Shown here: one piece after another, positions 7,627 through 14,485 of the stretch
Layout: each line of letters starts with the position of its first letter
Position numbering within the stretch: position 1 is the stretch's first letter
NCBI GenBank assembly: GCA_964342385.1
Contig: CAYFGP010000135.1
Location: 1 to 18,010, forward strand
Source of the DNA: Oceanospirillum sp964342385
GTDB taxonomy: Bacteria > Pseudomonadota > Gammaproteobacteria > Pseudomonadales > Halomonadaceae
Direction of reading: 5' to 3'
Length of the DNA: 18,010 bases
Position numbers and translations under genes: made by a program
The notes under the pieces: model-generated
Told to the model about the DNA's origin: nothing
The model's input: only the letters and a program-made list of their open reading frames with translations
Database searches by the model: none

Positions 7627-9339
7627 ATGCAGGATCAGAGTGGCGAAGATGGGGCACAACCAAAGATTGAACTGGACGCATCAGAGCTGCAAGCGGAGCA
7701 GATCGGCCAGCAAGGTATTCAGGATGTGGCGGGCACTCTGGCAGATGCAGGATCCGGTGATTCTGACTTAAGCGGTTCAGTTTTAAGTGAGCCAGACCCA
7801 AGTGAATCAGGCTCTGGTGAGCTAGCTCAAGGTGAGTCGAGTTTAAGTAAGAGCGGTTCAAGTGGTTCTGAGATGAGTGATTCAGAGCCGTCTCAGGTTC
7901 AAGTGGATCAGGACGCTGTTGCTAATTCTACGGATGAAAATGCGCAAGATGCTGAGGATTCAGCCGAATCTGTTCAGGGTACGACGCAAGTCGAAGAACC
8001 TGAAATTCCATTAGAGCCTGCTGTGGGCACTCACCAGGATGGTATTCTGGCAGAGAGCACAGCCCATGGTTACTACATCACCTATACCCTGAACTCAGAA
8101 GATGATTACCTGCCGTTGATTAAAGATGTGTTGGGACGTTTCCCGGCTATGATCGATGAGTGTAAGCGGGTCTTTGAGGTTCCTTCCCTGTCTGGTGTGG
8201 TGGCGATTGGCGCAGAAGCCTGGCAGCGCCTGTACCCCGAAGCGAAACCTATCGCGTTAAAACCTTTCCCTGAGATGAAACAGGGTGAGCGCAGTGCGCC
8301 AGAAACCCCCTGTGATCTGTTTTTCCAGATTCGTTGTGAGCGTCAGGATATTAACTTTGTTGTGGCCCGTCGCGTGGATGCCTTGCTGGGTGAGCTGGCC
8401 ATTCTGCAGGAGTCGATCCCAACCTTCCGTTATCTGGATAACCGTGATCTGACGGGTTTTGTCGATGGTACGGAAAATCCTGAGGGTGAGCATCGGGAAA
8501 AAGTGGCCATAGTGGGACAGGAAGACAGAAATTTTGTCGGTGGCAGTTATGTGCATCTTCAGCGTTATGTGCATAATCTGGCGGTGTGGAACAACCTGGA
8601 AGTGACAGAGCAGGAACAGGTTATTGGCCGCAGTAAAACCGAGAATGTGGAATTTACCGGTGTGAACAAGCCGATGTGCTCTCATATCAAACGTTCCGGT
8701 ATTAAAGATGAAGGTGGTGATGCGGTTGAGATTCTGCGTCAGAGCATGCCCTACGGCGATCTGAAAGAGCAGGGACTGTATTTTGTCTCCTACTGCCGTT
8801 TTGCCGATAACTTTACCCGTATGCTGGCCAGTATGATCTATAGTGACGCCGAGGGTAATTTTGATCATCTGATGAAGTACACCCAAGCGGTAACCGGTGC
8901 AGCGTTATTTGCACCGTCGCGGGAATTCCTGACTCAATATGTCGGGGCTGCAGCAGAAGCTGAGCGTCTGCGTGCACAGCGTATCGAGGAAGAAGCAGCT
9001 CGTCTGGCGGCTGAGGAAGAGGAACGTAATTCGACCCGTTCCGAGCTGAAGTATACGCCGCTGAGTGATGAGATGATCGAGGTGAATCCTGAGGTTGATG
9101 AACCTAAGCCGGATACGCCGGTGGATACTGCCCCAGAGCAGATGCCAATGGATGATCAACCACCGGCCAGCAGTAATAAGCGTTACTCTGCCAGCTTCTA
9201 TCAGGCGATGATCGAAGATGATGAGCAGGAAAAACAGGCCAGTGAAGAGCAGGTTGAAGAGAGCTTGAAGAACCTGAAGAGTCTGCCTTGGTCTCTGAAT
9301 GAAGATGCCAGAAAGAATAAAGATCAGGACGATGATTGA
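7627..9339 (+). CDS. YfeX-like DyP-type heme peroxidase with long acidic N- and C-terminal extensions
   Basis: The core (about 137-435) is a dye-decolourising peroxidase of the YfeX/DypB group. The signature GFVDGTENP puts the distal Asp at 280. The probable heme-binding His is H353 in CSHIKRSG, and the distal Arg is R371 in RQSMPYG, with Ser at 373 as in YfeX. Spacing from Asp to His to Arg matches DypB as I remember it. YfeX proteins are near 300 residues, but this one has 570. Residues 1-135 are acidic and rich in Ser/Gly/Glu. Residues 440-470 form a charged helix (AAEAERLRAQRIEEEAARLAAEEEE), and the rest to 570 is acidic and probably disordered, ending in DQDDD. No Tat or Sec signal is seen, so a cytoplasmic location is expected. 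Its last 8 bases overlap the start of cobT, implying coupled translation. The substrate is unknown. Confidence 0.93.
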   Translation: MQDQSGEDGAQPKIELDASELQAEQIGQQGIQDVAGTLADAGSGDSDLSGSVLSEPDPSESGSGELAQGESSLSKSGSSGSEMSDSEPSQVQVDQDAVANSTDENAQDAEDSAESVQGTTQVEEPEIPLEPAVGTHQDGILAESTAHGYYITYTLNSEDDYLPLIKDVLGRFPAMIDECKRVFEVPSLSGVVAIGAEAWQRLYPEAKPIALKPFPEMKQGERSAPETPCDLFFQIRCERQDINFVVARRVDALLGELAILQESIPTFRYLDNRDLTGFVDGTENPEGEHREKVAIVGQEDRNFVGGSYVHLQRYVHNLAVWNNLEVTEQEQVIGRSKTENVEFTGVNKPMCSHIKRSGIKDEGGDAVEILRQSMPYGDLKEQGLYFVSYCRFADNFTRMLASMIYSDAEGNFDHLMKYTQAVTGAALFAPSREFLTQYVGAAAEAERLRAQRIEEEAARLAAEEEERNSTRSELKYTPLSDEMIEVNPEVDEPKPDTPVDTAPEQMPMDDQPPASSNKRYSASFYQAMIEDDEQEKQASEEQVEESLKNLKSLPWSLNEDARKNKDQDDD

Positions 9340-10414
9340 TCCTAAACACACGCTTAGAAACACTGTGCCGATAAAAGATATGTTTACCATTACCTCAACA
9401 GATAAACGCCTGGCTGATGCCCTGCAGGAAAATATCGATCTGAAGACCAAACCCGTTGGGGCTTTGGGTCAGTTGGAGCGGATTGCAAAACAGGCGGGGT
9501 TGATTCAGCAGAGCCTGACACCAAGCCTGAATAAACCTCATATGCTGGTGTTTGCTGGCGATCACGGTATCGCCAAAGAGGGCGTGAGTCCTTATCCCCA
9601 GGAAGTGACTCAGCAGATGGTGATGAACTTTCTACACGGCGGTGCGGCGATCAATGTGTTTTGTCAGCAGCATCAGATTGAACTGAAAGTGGTTAATGCG
9701 GGTGTGGCTGGTGAGTTGCCTGAGCATCCGTTATTGATCGATGCATCGATGGGCTTGGGTACGAATAGCTTTTTGCAGCAACCCGCGATGACTTTGCATC
9801 AGGCTGAAGAGGCGATGCAAAAGGGTGCTGAGCAGGTAAAATATACCGCTGAGTCCGGTTGTAATGTGATCGGTTTTGGCGAGATGGGGATTGGCAATAC
9901 CTCATCGGCGGCATTGTTAATGCACAAAATGACCGGAATTGCCCTGGCAGAATGCGTTGGTCGCGGAACAGGACTTGATGAACTGGGTTTGTTGCGTAAA
10001 CTTGCGGTACTGCAAAAGGCAGCGAATCAACATGAGCAGAGCCACAATCCACTGCAGACTCTGGCTACCTTTGGTGGTTTTGAGATCGCAATGATCTGTG
10101 GTGCCATGTTAAAGGCAGCGGAATTGGACATGATAGTACTGGTGGATGGTTTTATCGCCAGCAGTGCCCTGCTAATTGCGCATAGTCTTTATCCGGAAAT
10201 ACTGGATTATTGTGTGGCCTGTCATCAATCCGATGAGCAGGGACATCGCAAATTGCTGGATTATTTAGGATTAGAACCTCTGCTGAAGCTGAATATGCGC
10301 TTGGGCGAGGGCAGTGGTGTCGCTGTGGCCTATCCTTTGCTTTGCTCTGCGCTGGCGTTTTTGAATGAGATGGCTTCCTTTGAAGAAGCTGCGGTCAGTC
10401 AGCGTAGTGAGTGA
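9332..10414 (+). CDS. cobT: Nicotinate-nucleotide--dimethylbenzimidazole phosphoribosyltransferase
   Basis: Transfers phosphoribose from nicotinate mononucleotide to 5,6-dimethylbenzimidazole, giving alpha-ribazole 5'-phosphate, the activated lower ligand of cobalamin. KTKPVGALGQLE near the N-terminus, FAGDHGIAKEGVSPYPQEVT, GEMGIGNTSSAA and the C-terminal RLGEGSG (catalytic Glu at about 326) are all present. The reading frame is open from 9299, but the ATG at 9332 gives 360 residues, the usual length. It overlaps the DyP stop (ATGATTGA) with AGGA just upstream, although the spacing is only 2 bases. A later ATG at 9380 (MFTIT) is also possible. Translation is probably coupled to the peroxidase gene. 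Confidence 0.96.
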   Translation: MIDPKHTLRNTVPIKDMFTITSTDKRLADALQENIDLKTKPVGALGQLERIAKQAGLIQQSLTPSLNKPHMLVFAGDHGIAKEGVSPYPQEVTQQMVMNFLHGGAAINVFCQQHQIELKVVNAGVAGELPEHPLLIDASMGLGTNSFLQQPAMTLHQAEEAMQKGAEQVKYTAESGCNVIGFGEMGIGNTSSAALLMHKMTGIALAECVGRGTGLDELGLLRKLAVLQKAANQHEQSHNPLQTLATFGGFEIAMICGAMLKAAELDMIVLVDGFIASSALLIAHSLYPEILDYCVACHQSDEQGHRKLLDYLGLEPLLKLNMRLGEGSGVAVAYPLLCSALAFLNEMASFEEAAVSQRSE

Positions 10415-10487
10415 TGTCTAATAAGAGGTTGTCTGACGATAATCTGTTATTGGTTAAAAGAGTCTTTATTAAACATGGGGTTACCCG

Positions 10488-10508
10488 GTAAAAGCCTGGT
10501 GCTTTTAC
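10488..10508 (+). repeat. Perfect 8-bp hairpin in the cobT-cobS gap
   Basis: GTAAAAGC (10488-10495) pairs with GCTTTTAC (10501-10508) across CTGGT. The 252-base gap between cobT and cobS holds no other clear structure and no B12-box or cobalamin riboswitch core that I can recognise. There is no T-tract after the stem, so termination is not supported. Confidence 0.55.
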
Positions 10509-10666
10509 TCGCCAAGAGCTTGTATTGGCTAGGGCTTCTATGAGCTAAGCGCTGGTATCAGCCAAATGCTTTTATCAAAACACCTGTGTTTAAAAAAATA
10601 GTCATTATTTGACAGATAAATGGTCCCTTACGGGGCTGATAACTGGAGACCCTATAGAGCGTGAAC

Positions 10667-11626
10667 ATGATACAAACGTTAAAACAACAGCTGTGTACGG
10701 TGGGACGCATTGTGCGTGGCCAATACGAACTCAGCATTAAGCGCCCTTTAATGGCTAAGGCGTGCGCTTTTAAGGCTAAATGGGATCATACCTTTGATGC
10801 CGAGCGTATTCAGGATCAATCCAATCTGAATTTCTGGCATCAGCAGCTTTGGTATCTGCTGGCGGCGATGGTGATCTTCACCCGTATTCCAGTGGGTGTA
10901 AATATACCTCAGTGGGCGCTGCAGATGAACCGCGCTGCGCGCTTCCTGCCGGTTGTCGGTCTGATTCTGGGTGTTATCGCTGCACTGAGCTTCTGCCTGT
11001 TCTATTCCATCTGGGATAGTGCCTGGATGGCTATCGTGCTGACGACCGTAGTAGGTGTGTTCCTGACCGGTGCTTTCCACGAAGACGGTTTTGCTGATAC
11101 CTGTGATGGCTTTGGTGCCAGCCGTTCTAAAGAGAACATCCTGAGTGTGATGAAGGACTCTCGTCTGGGTTCTTACGGTGTGATCGGTCTGGCACTGCTG
11201 CTGACTGTGAAGCTGAGCGCACTGTTCCTGTTTACGCCAGAGCAGATCCCTATGGTTCTGATTCTGGGTTATGTGCTGAGCCGCAGTTTCTCTGCCAGCT
11301 TTATCCACTCTATGGATTACGTACGCAGTGATGAAGATAGCAAGTTTGAAGGTCTGTCAGCACCGATGTACAACTCTGAGCTGGTATTTGTCTGGCTGAT
11401 GGGCGGTCTGTCTGTACTGGCGATCATTCTGGGCTTCGGTTACGCCGAGCGTGTTATGCCACCGCTTCTGATGATGCTGCTACCGCTGTGGATTCTGAAA
11501 ACCTGGCTGACTTGGTACTGGAATAAGCGCATTGGCGGTTATACCGGTGACTGTCTGGGTGGTGCTCAGCAGCTGGCTGAAGCGATGACTTATCTGGCAC
11601 TGTCTGCTTACAGTCTGAACGTTTAA
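10667..11626 (+). CDS. cobS: Adenosylcobinamide-GDP ribazoletransferase (cobalamin synthase)
   Basis: Integral inner-membrane enzyme joining adenosylcobinamide-GDP to alpha-ribazole (phosphate) to form adenosylcobalamin (5'-phosphate). The family core begins near LWYLLAAMVIFTRIPV and includes FHEDGFADTCDGFGASR and MKDSRLGSYGVIGLALLL, which carry the conserved Asp-rich metal-binding residues, and ends with GGYTGDCLGGAQQLAEA. Several hydrophobic helices fill the rest. About 60 N-terminal residues, basic and non-membrane, precede the point where E. coli CobS (247 residues) starts; this protein has 319. A GTG at 10661 is in frame, but ATG at 10667 has AGAG 7 bases upstream and is preferred. An internal start closer to the core cannot be excluded. 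The stop codon lies in the first unit of a three-copy repeat. Confidence 0.94.
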   Translation: MIQTLKQQLCTVGRIVRGQYELSIKRPLMAKACAFKAKWDHTFDAERIQDQSNLNFWHQQLWYLLAAMVIFTRIPVGVNIPQWALQMNRAARFLPVVGLILGVIAALSFCLFYSIWDSAWMAIVLTTVVGVFLTGAFHEDGFADTCDGFGASRSKENILSVMKDSRLGSYGVIGLALLLTVKLSALFLFTPEQIPMVLILGYVLSRSFSASFIHSMDYVRSDEDSKFEGLSAPMYNSELVFVWLMGGLSVLAIILGFGYAERVMPPLLMMLLPLWILKTWLTWYWNKRIGGYTGDCLGGAQQLAEAMTYLALSAYSLNV

Positions 11627-11670
11627 TAGACAGTTTGAACGTTTAATAGACAGACTGAACGTTTAATAAC
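11611..11670 (+). repeat. Three-copy 20-bp tandem repeat across the cobS stop codon
   Basis: CAGTCTGAACGTTTAATAGA (11611-11630) is followed by two more copies in perfect register: CAGTTTGAACGTTTAATAGA (11631-11650) and CAGACTGAACGTTTAATAAC (11651-11670). The first copy holds the last four codons of cobS and its TAA. Because 20 is not a multiple of three, frame is not kept; each copy carries TAATAG or TAATAA. Confidence 0.92.
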
Positions 11671-11717
11671 GTCTGACGACATAGTTCGTAGGTTATTAGG
11701 TTTAGTCGATAAGTAGG

Positions 11718-11747
11718 TTAGTAGGTAGCAGCTTAGTAGGTAGATAG
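11718..11747 (+). repeat. 15-bp tandem duplication carrying the cobC ribosome-binding region
   Basis: TTAGTAGGTAGCAGC (11718-11732) and TTAGTAGGTAGATAG (11733-11747) lie end to end, immediately before the cobC ATG at 11749. The second AGGTAG is placed about 8 bases ahead of the start and probably serves as the Shine-Dalgarno. Further AGTAGGT fragments stand just upstream (11712-11718). Confidence 0.75.
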
Positions 11748-11748
11748 C

Positions 11749-12459
11749 ATGGTCTATTCAGCGGATTACCTGCTGATACGTCATCTCAAACCTCAGGCCG
11801 GATCAGGAATCTGTTATGGAAGGCTCGACCTTCCAGCAGCAGAGGCTCCTGATCCGGCCTGTGACGTTTTAGCGGCACGGTTTTTCTCTCGATATCCCGA
11901 TGCGCAACTGTTAAGCAGTCCACTACAACGGGCAGCGCAGTTAGCTGAGTATATTCGGCAGCGTTATAGCGAACAGAGTGATATCAAGCAAAGTAGCTCT
12001 TCTGATTTAGCGTTGGATCTTAATTGGGATCTGACTCTGGATGAACGTTGGCAGGAGATCGATTTTGGTCGCTGGGAAGGAGAAAGCTGGAACCAGATTG
12101 TCAAAGAAGAGATTGATGCCTGGCATCAGGATCTGAATGGTTTTTCAGGTCATGGTGGTGAATCCGCCATCCAGATGCAGCTAAGAGTCAGTGACGCTTG
12201 GGATGAGTGGCAGCAGTGCAATAAAGGTGGCGTGTTAATCTGTCACCAGGGTGTGATACGTATGGTGTTAGCCGAAGTATTGCAATTGCCCATGGCCGCT
12301 CAGCTCAGGCTTGAGGTGAATTATCAGCACGGTGTGTGGTTACGTCAGAGTTGGTTGCAGGATGAGCAGGGTAATAAGCTGCCAGACAGTGAATTATGGC
12401 AGGTGAAAGGCTTAAATCTCTCCTGTGCAGAACTGGCGCAGCGTTTTAGTGATGAGTGA
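11749..12459 (+). CDS. cobC: Histidine phosphatase family protein, probable alpha-ribazole phosphatase
   Basis: Expected to remove the 5'-phosphate from alpha-ribazole phosphate or from adenosylcobalamin 5'-phosphate at the end of cobalamin synthesis. The phosphohistidine motif is IRHLKP (His at about 10; the usual RHG is RHL here, a variation known in related CobC-like proteins), followed by GICYGRLDLP. LSSPLQRAAQLAEYI supplies the second conserved Arg, ERWQEIDFGRWEG the acid region, and CHQGVIRMVLAEV the second catalytic His. Length is 236 residues. Position after cobT and cobS supports the cobalamin role; without that context it would be called only a histidine phosphatase. The first 40 codons contain a strong inverted repeat, listed separately. 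Confidence 0.88.
   Translation: MVYSADYLLIRHLKPQAGSGICYGRLDLPAAEAPDPACDVLAARFFSRYPDAQLLSSPLQRAAQLAEYIRQRYSEQSDIKQSSSSDLALDLNWDLTLDERWQEIDFGRWEGESWNQIVKEEIDAWHQDLNGFSGHGGESAIQMQLRVSDAWDEWQQCNKGGVLICHQGVIRMVLAEVLQLPMAAQLRLEVNYQHGVWLRQSWLQDEQGNKLPDSELWQVKGLNLSCAELAQRFSDE
11794..11861 (+). repeat. 15-bp perfect inverted repeat with nested 7-bp hairpin inside cobC
   Basis: CAGGCCGGATCAGGA (11794-11808) is exactly complementary to TCCTGATCCGGCCTG (11847-11861). The 38 bases between them contain a second perfect stem, TGGAAGG (11817-11823) with CCTTCCA (11829-11835). The arms encode AGSG and PDPAC next to the conserved ICYGRLDLP, so the protein still reads normally and this is not an inserted palindrome that disrupts it. 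As RNA it would fold into a stable two-tier stem about 45 bases after the start codon. Confidence 0.9.
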
Positions 12460-12521
12460 TGTTCATTGGCACTATCGCAATCGTTTTCAAAAGAGATGCT
12501 TAGGAAGAAATAGGTAAAGCA

Positions 12522-13367
12522 GTGGAAAGAGAAGGTGTTATCAAATACCGGTTGGATTTTACCCCAGCCGAAGCGGTGGACGAGAACGCCTTAACGGCCC
12601 TGCAGCAGTGGCGTTTAACTCTTTATCAGCTGGGACTGATTGGACAAGATCCAGAGCGTTACGGCGGTTTGGGTTATGGCAATATCAGTCAGGCGATCAG
12701 TCTTGGAAGGTATAAGCATAGCGCTAAAGAGGAGCAGGGCGCTGAAGGGGAGTTCGACACTGAAGAAGAGCACCGAGCTGAAGGGAATAACCAGGATGGA
12801 GATAAGGGCACAAATGACCTGCCAGAGAGGTCCTGGTCTGAAGTAGATAGCGTTGCTGCCGATGCTGCTCATACTGCACGAGATTTTATTATCAGTGGTA
12901 CTCAGACCGGTGAATTATCGGAATTGGCACCAGAGCACTATGCGCTGGTCAATCTGTGTGACCCGATAGAGAATCATATTATTGCTCAGGGACCGATCAA
13001 ACCTTCCTCTGAGGCGCTGACCCATGGTGCTATCTATGCCCTATCACCAGAGATTCGAGCGGTGATTCATGTGCATAGTCCTGAGATCTGGTCGCTACGG
13101 GAAAAACTGTTAATGCCTTCAACACCGCTGGATGTCCCTTATGGCACTCCTGAGATGGCTCAGGCGGTACAGCAACTATGGCAGAGTGGTCAGCTGAAAT
13201 CAGCTCCTGTACTGGCAATGGGTGGTCATGAAGATGGCATTATCAGTTTTGGTCGTAATATGGCTGAAGCAGGTATGGCGATGTTGAATGCTTTCCAGTG
13301 GGCCAGAGCGCTGCAGCTGGCAGATGATGCGGAAGCGGGCAAGGTCGAACTGACTCATGGGTTTTGA
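12522..13367 (+). CDS. Class II aldolase/adducin family protein with acidic insertion
   Basis: A 281-residue member of the zinc-dependent class II aldolase/adducin fold. GYGNISQAI (about 51-59) is the N-terminal substrate loop and SGTQTG (125-130) the phosphate-binding-like loop. SSEALTHGAIY holds a likely catalytic Glu (164). HVH (183-185) plus His236 in MGGHEDG are the probable zinc ligands. Between GNIS and SGTQTG lies an extra stretch (about 61-118), strongly acidic and low in complexity, that the fold does not need. The start is a GTG at 12522 with AGG 7 bases upstream. It is 62 bases after cobC and may share its transcript, but no link to cobalamin is known to me. The substrate (sugar phosphate or other aldol) cannot be named. 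Confidence 0.87.
   Translation: MEREGVIKYRLDFTPAEAVDENALTALQQWRLTLYQLGLIGQDPERYGGLGYGNISQAISLGRYKHSAKEEQGAEGEFDTEEEHRAEGNNQDGDKGTNDLPERSWSEVDSVAADAAHTARDFIISGTQTGELSELAPEHYALVNLCDPIENHIIAQGPIKPSSEALTHGAIYALSPEIRAVIHVHSPEIWSLREKLLMPSTPLDVPYGTPEMAQAVQQLWQSGQLKSAPVLAMGGHEDGIISFGRNMAEAGMAMLNAFQWARALQLADDAEAGKVELTHGF
12721..12792 (+). repeat. Four degenerate 18-bp tandem repeats in the class II aldolase gene
   Basis: Units at 12721-12738, 12739-12756, 12757-12774 and 12775-12792 align in register around a CTRAAGRRGAG-like core: GCGCTAAAGAGGAGCAGG, GCGCTGAAGGGGAGTTCG, ACACTGAAGAAGAGCACC, GAGCTGAAGGGAATAACC. In frame they give six-residue repeats AKEEQG, AEGEFD, TEEEHR, AEGNNQ, forming the middle of the acidic insertion. 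Confidence 0.8.
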
Positions 13368-13437
13368 CCGTTGCATAACGATATGTGCGCTTGAGAGTTA
13401 GCCCACAGTGAGGAAAAGCTGCTATGACGAAAAAAAG

Positions 13438-13468
13438 CTGTGAGGAAAGAAACACTGTGAGGAAAGAA
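13438..13468 (+). repeat. Duplicated 14-bp Shine-Dalgarno-containing element before the EamA gene
   Basis: CTGTGAGGAAAGAA occurs at 13438-13451 and again at 13455-13468 (17-base step). A looser copy, CAGTGAGGAAAAGCT, stands at 13406-13420. The last copy provides the purine-rich AGGAAAG 7 bases before the GTG start at 13471. Confidence 0.85.
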
Positions 13469-13470
13469 TA

Positions 13471-14409
13471 GTGGAGCTATGGATCGGCCTGACCGTAATG
13501 GCAGCCCTGATGCAATCGGTCAGAACCGCAGGTCAGAAACAATTGGCTCACGGTTTAACCTCTGCTGGCGCAGCGGTAGTGCGTTATCTGTATGGTTTAC
13601 CCTTTGTGGCACTATATCTGTGTTGGCTGGTGTATTGGCAATCCGATGCACCGGGTTTGCTGCCTGAAGGCAATGAGCGTTTTTATCTGTTTGCCTTGTT
13701 AGCCAGTATTGCTCAGTTAATCGCCACGGCGTTGATGGTCTGGCTGTTTCGTTTTCGCAACTTTGCTATTGGCAGCATGTACGTTAAAACCGAAGCGCTG
13801 ATGGCGGCATTATTGGGCGTGGTACTGTTTTCTGAAACCCTGTCTGTGATTGGTTGGCTGAGTATTTTATTGGGTGCCTTGGGTATTGTACTGATCAGCA
13901 GTCGAGCTGGTTTAGTCGCTTCAGATGGTCATGCTCAGTCGATATGGCAAAAACTGAGCCAATTGCTGTTCAACCCTGCTGCCGGTGTTGGTCTGTTGGC
14001 CGGTGGCTTATTTGCGCTGACCTCGCTGTTTCTACGCCAAGCCAGTTTAACCCTGGAATCTGATTTTCAACTCAGTGCTGCTTTTACACTGGCGGTTATG
14101 GTGCTGATGCAAACCTTGATAGGTGTTGTGTATCTAGCGCTGCGTTCTGTCCAGGACTGGCGTGCTATGGCACTGCAACATCGCACCTGTTTTTTTGTTG
14201 GTTTGACCAGTGTTTTAGGTTCTGTCGGTTGGTTTACCGCGATGACCTTACAGCCGGTGGCTTATGTGAAAGCGGTGGGCCAGGTTGAGTTTATCTTTAC
14301 CTTAGCCATCGCAGTACTCTTCTTCCGTGAACGTTTAACGGCACGAGAGATTTTAGGTATGTTGGTGATTATCACCGGTGTTCTGTTGCTGCTATTGGCT
14401 GGACGTTAG
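13471..14409 (+). CDS. EamA/DMT-superfamily transporter
   Basis: Inner-membrane protein of 312 residues with about ten hydrophobic helices in two repeated EamA halves (roughly 1-145 and 160-310). The second half shows the typical late pattern AYVKAVGQVEFIFTLAIAVLFFRERLT followed by a final Leu-rich helix. Members export amino acids, nucleotide-sugars or other metabolites; the substrate is not visible. The GTG at 13471 is chosen for its well-placed AGGAAAG; an ATG nine codons in (13498) is an alternative but lacks one. It is the last gene of the plus-strand run and faces the metal permease gene tail to tail across 76 bases. Confidence 0.92.
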   Translation: MELWIGLTVMAALMQSVRTAGQKQLAHGLTSAGAAVVRYLYGLPFVALYLCWLVYWQSDAPGLLPEGNERFYLFALLASIAQLIATALMVWLFRFRNFAIGSMYVKTEALMAALLGVVLFSETLSVIGWLSILLGALGIVLISSRAGLVASDGHAQSIWQKLSQLLFNPAAGVGLLAGGLFALTSLFLRQASLTLESDFQLSAAFTLAVMVLMQTLIGVVYLALRSVQDWRAMALQHRTCFFVGLTSVLGSVGWFTAMTLQPVAYVKAVGQVEFIFTLAIAVLFFRERLTAREILGMLVIITGVLLLLLAGR

Positions 14410-14485
14410 ACAAGAAGAGCAAACCACTGCTCGCTATCGGAGTCAGTGGCCTAAGATCGTTATCCTGTTGTATGGCAAAGATGGT

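Noticed and set aside
8257..8886. Long open frame antisense to the DyP gene
   Set aside because: It lies fully within the peroxidase core, which has clear family motifs; the antisense product has no recognisable family and follows from codon bias.
9260..9339. Encapsulin cargo-loading peptide at the end of the DyP protein
   Set aside because: SLKNLKSL is loosely similar, but the usual LxxGSLK-type motif is lacking, the stretch is not terminal, and no encapsulin gene is in the window.
8905..9450. Antisense open frame over the DyP tail and cobT start
   Set aside because: It mirrors the low-complexity acidic tail, giving an artificial hydrophobic product; no ribosome-binding site or family pattern.
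10488..10508. Terminator of cobT
   Set aside because: The hairpin is perfect but A/T-rich in the stem and has no following T-run.
10415..10666. Cobalamin riboswitch ahead of cobS, suggested by GGAGACC at 10645-10651
   Set aside because: The B12 box needs more flanking matches (AGCCAGGAGACC-like) and the conserved core upstream is absent; a short match is expected by chance.
10748..11308. Antisense open frame inside cobS
   Set aside because: Overlaps conserved CobS motifs; Gln/His/Thr-rich product typical of a reversed membrane-protein gene.
11611..11747. CRISPR-like array downstream of cobS
   Set aside because: The repeats are contiguous without spacers, differ in length between the two groups, and there are no cas genes.
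14424..14449. Bidirectional terminator between the EamA gene and the permease gene
   Set aside because: CCACTG/CAGTGG is only 6 bp with a 14-base loop and no T-tract on either strand.
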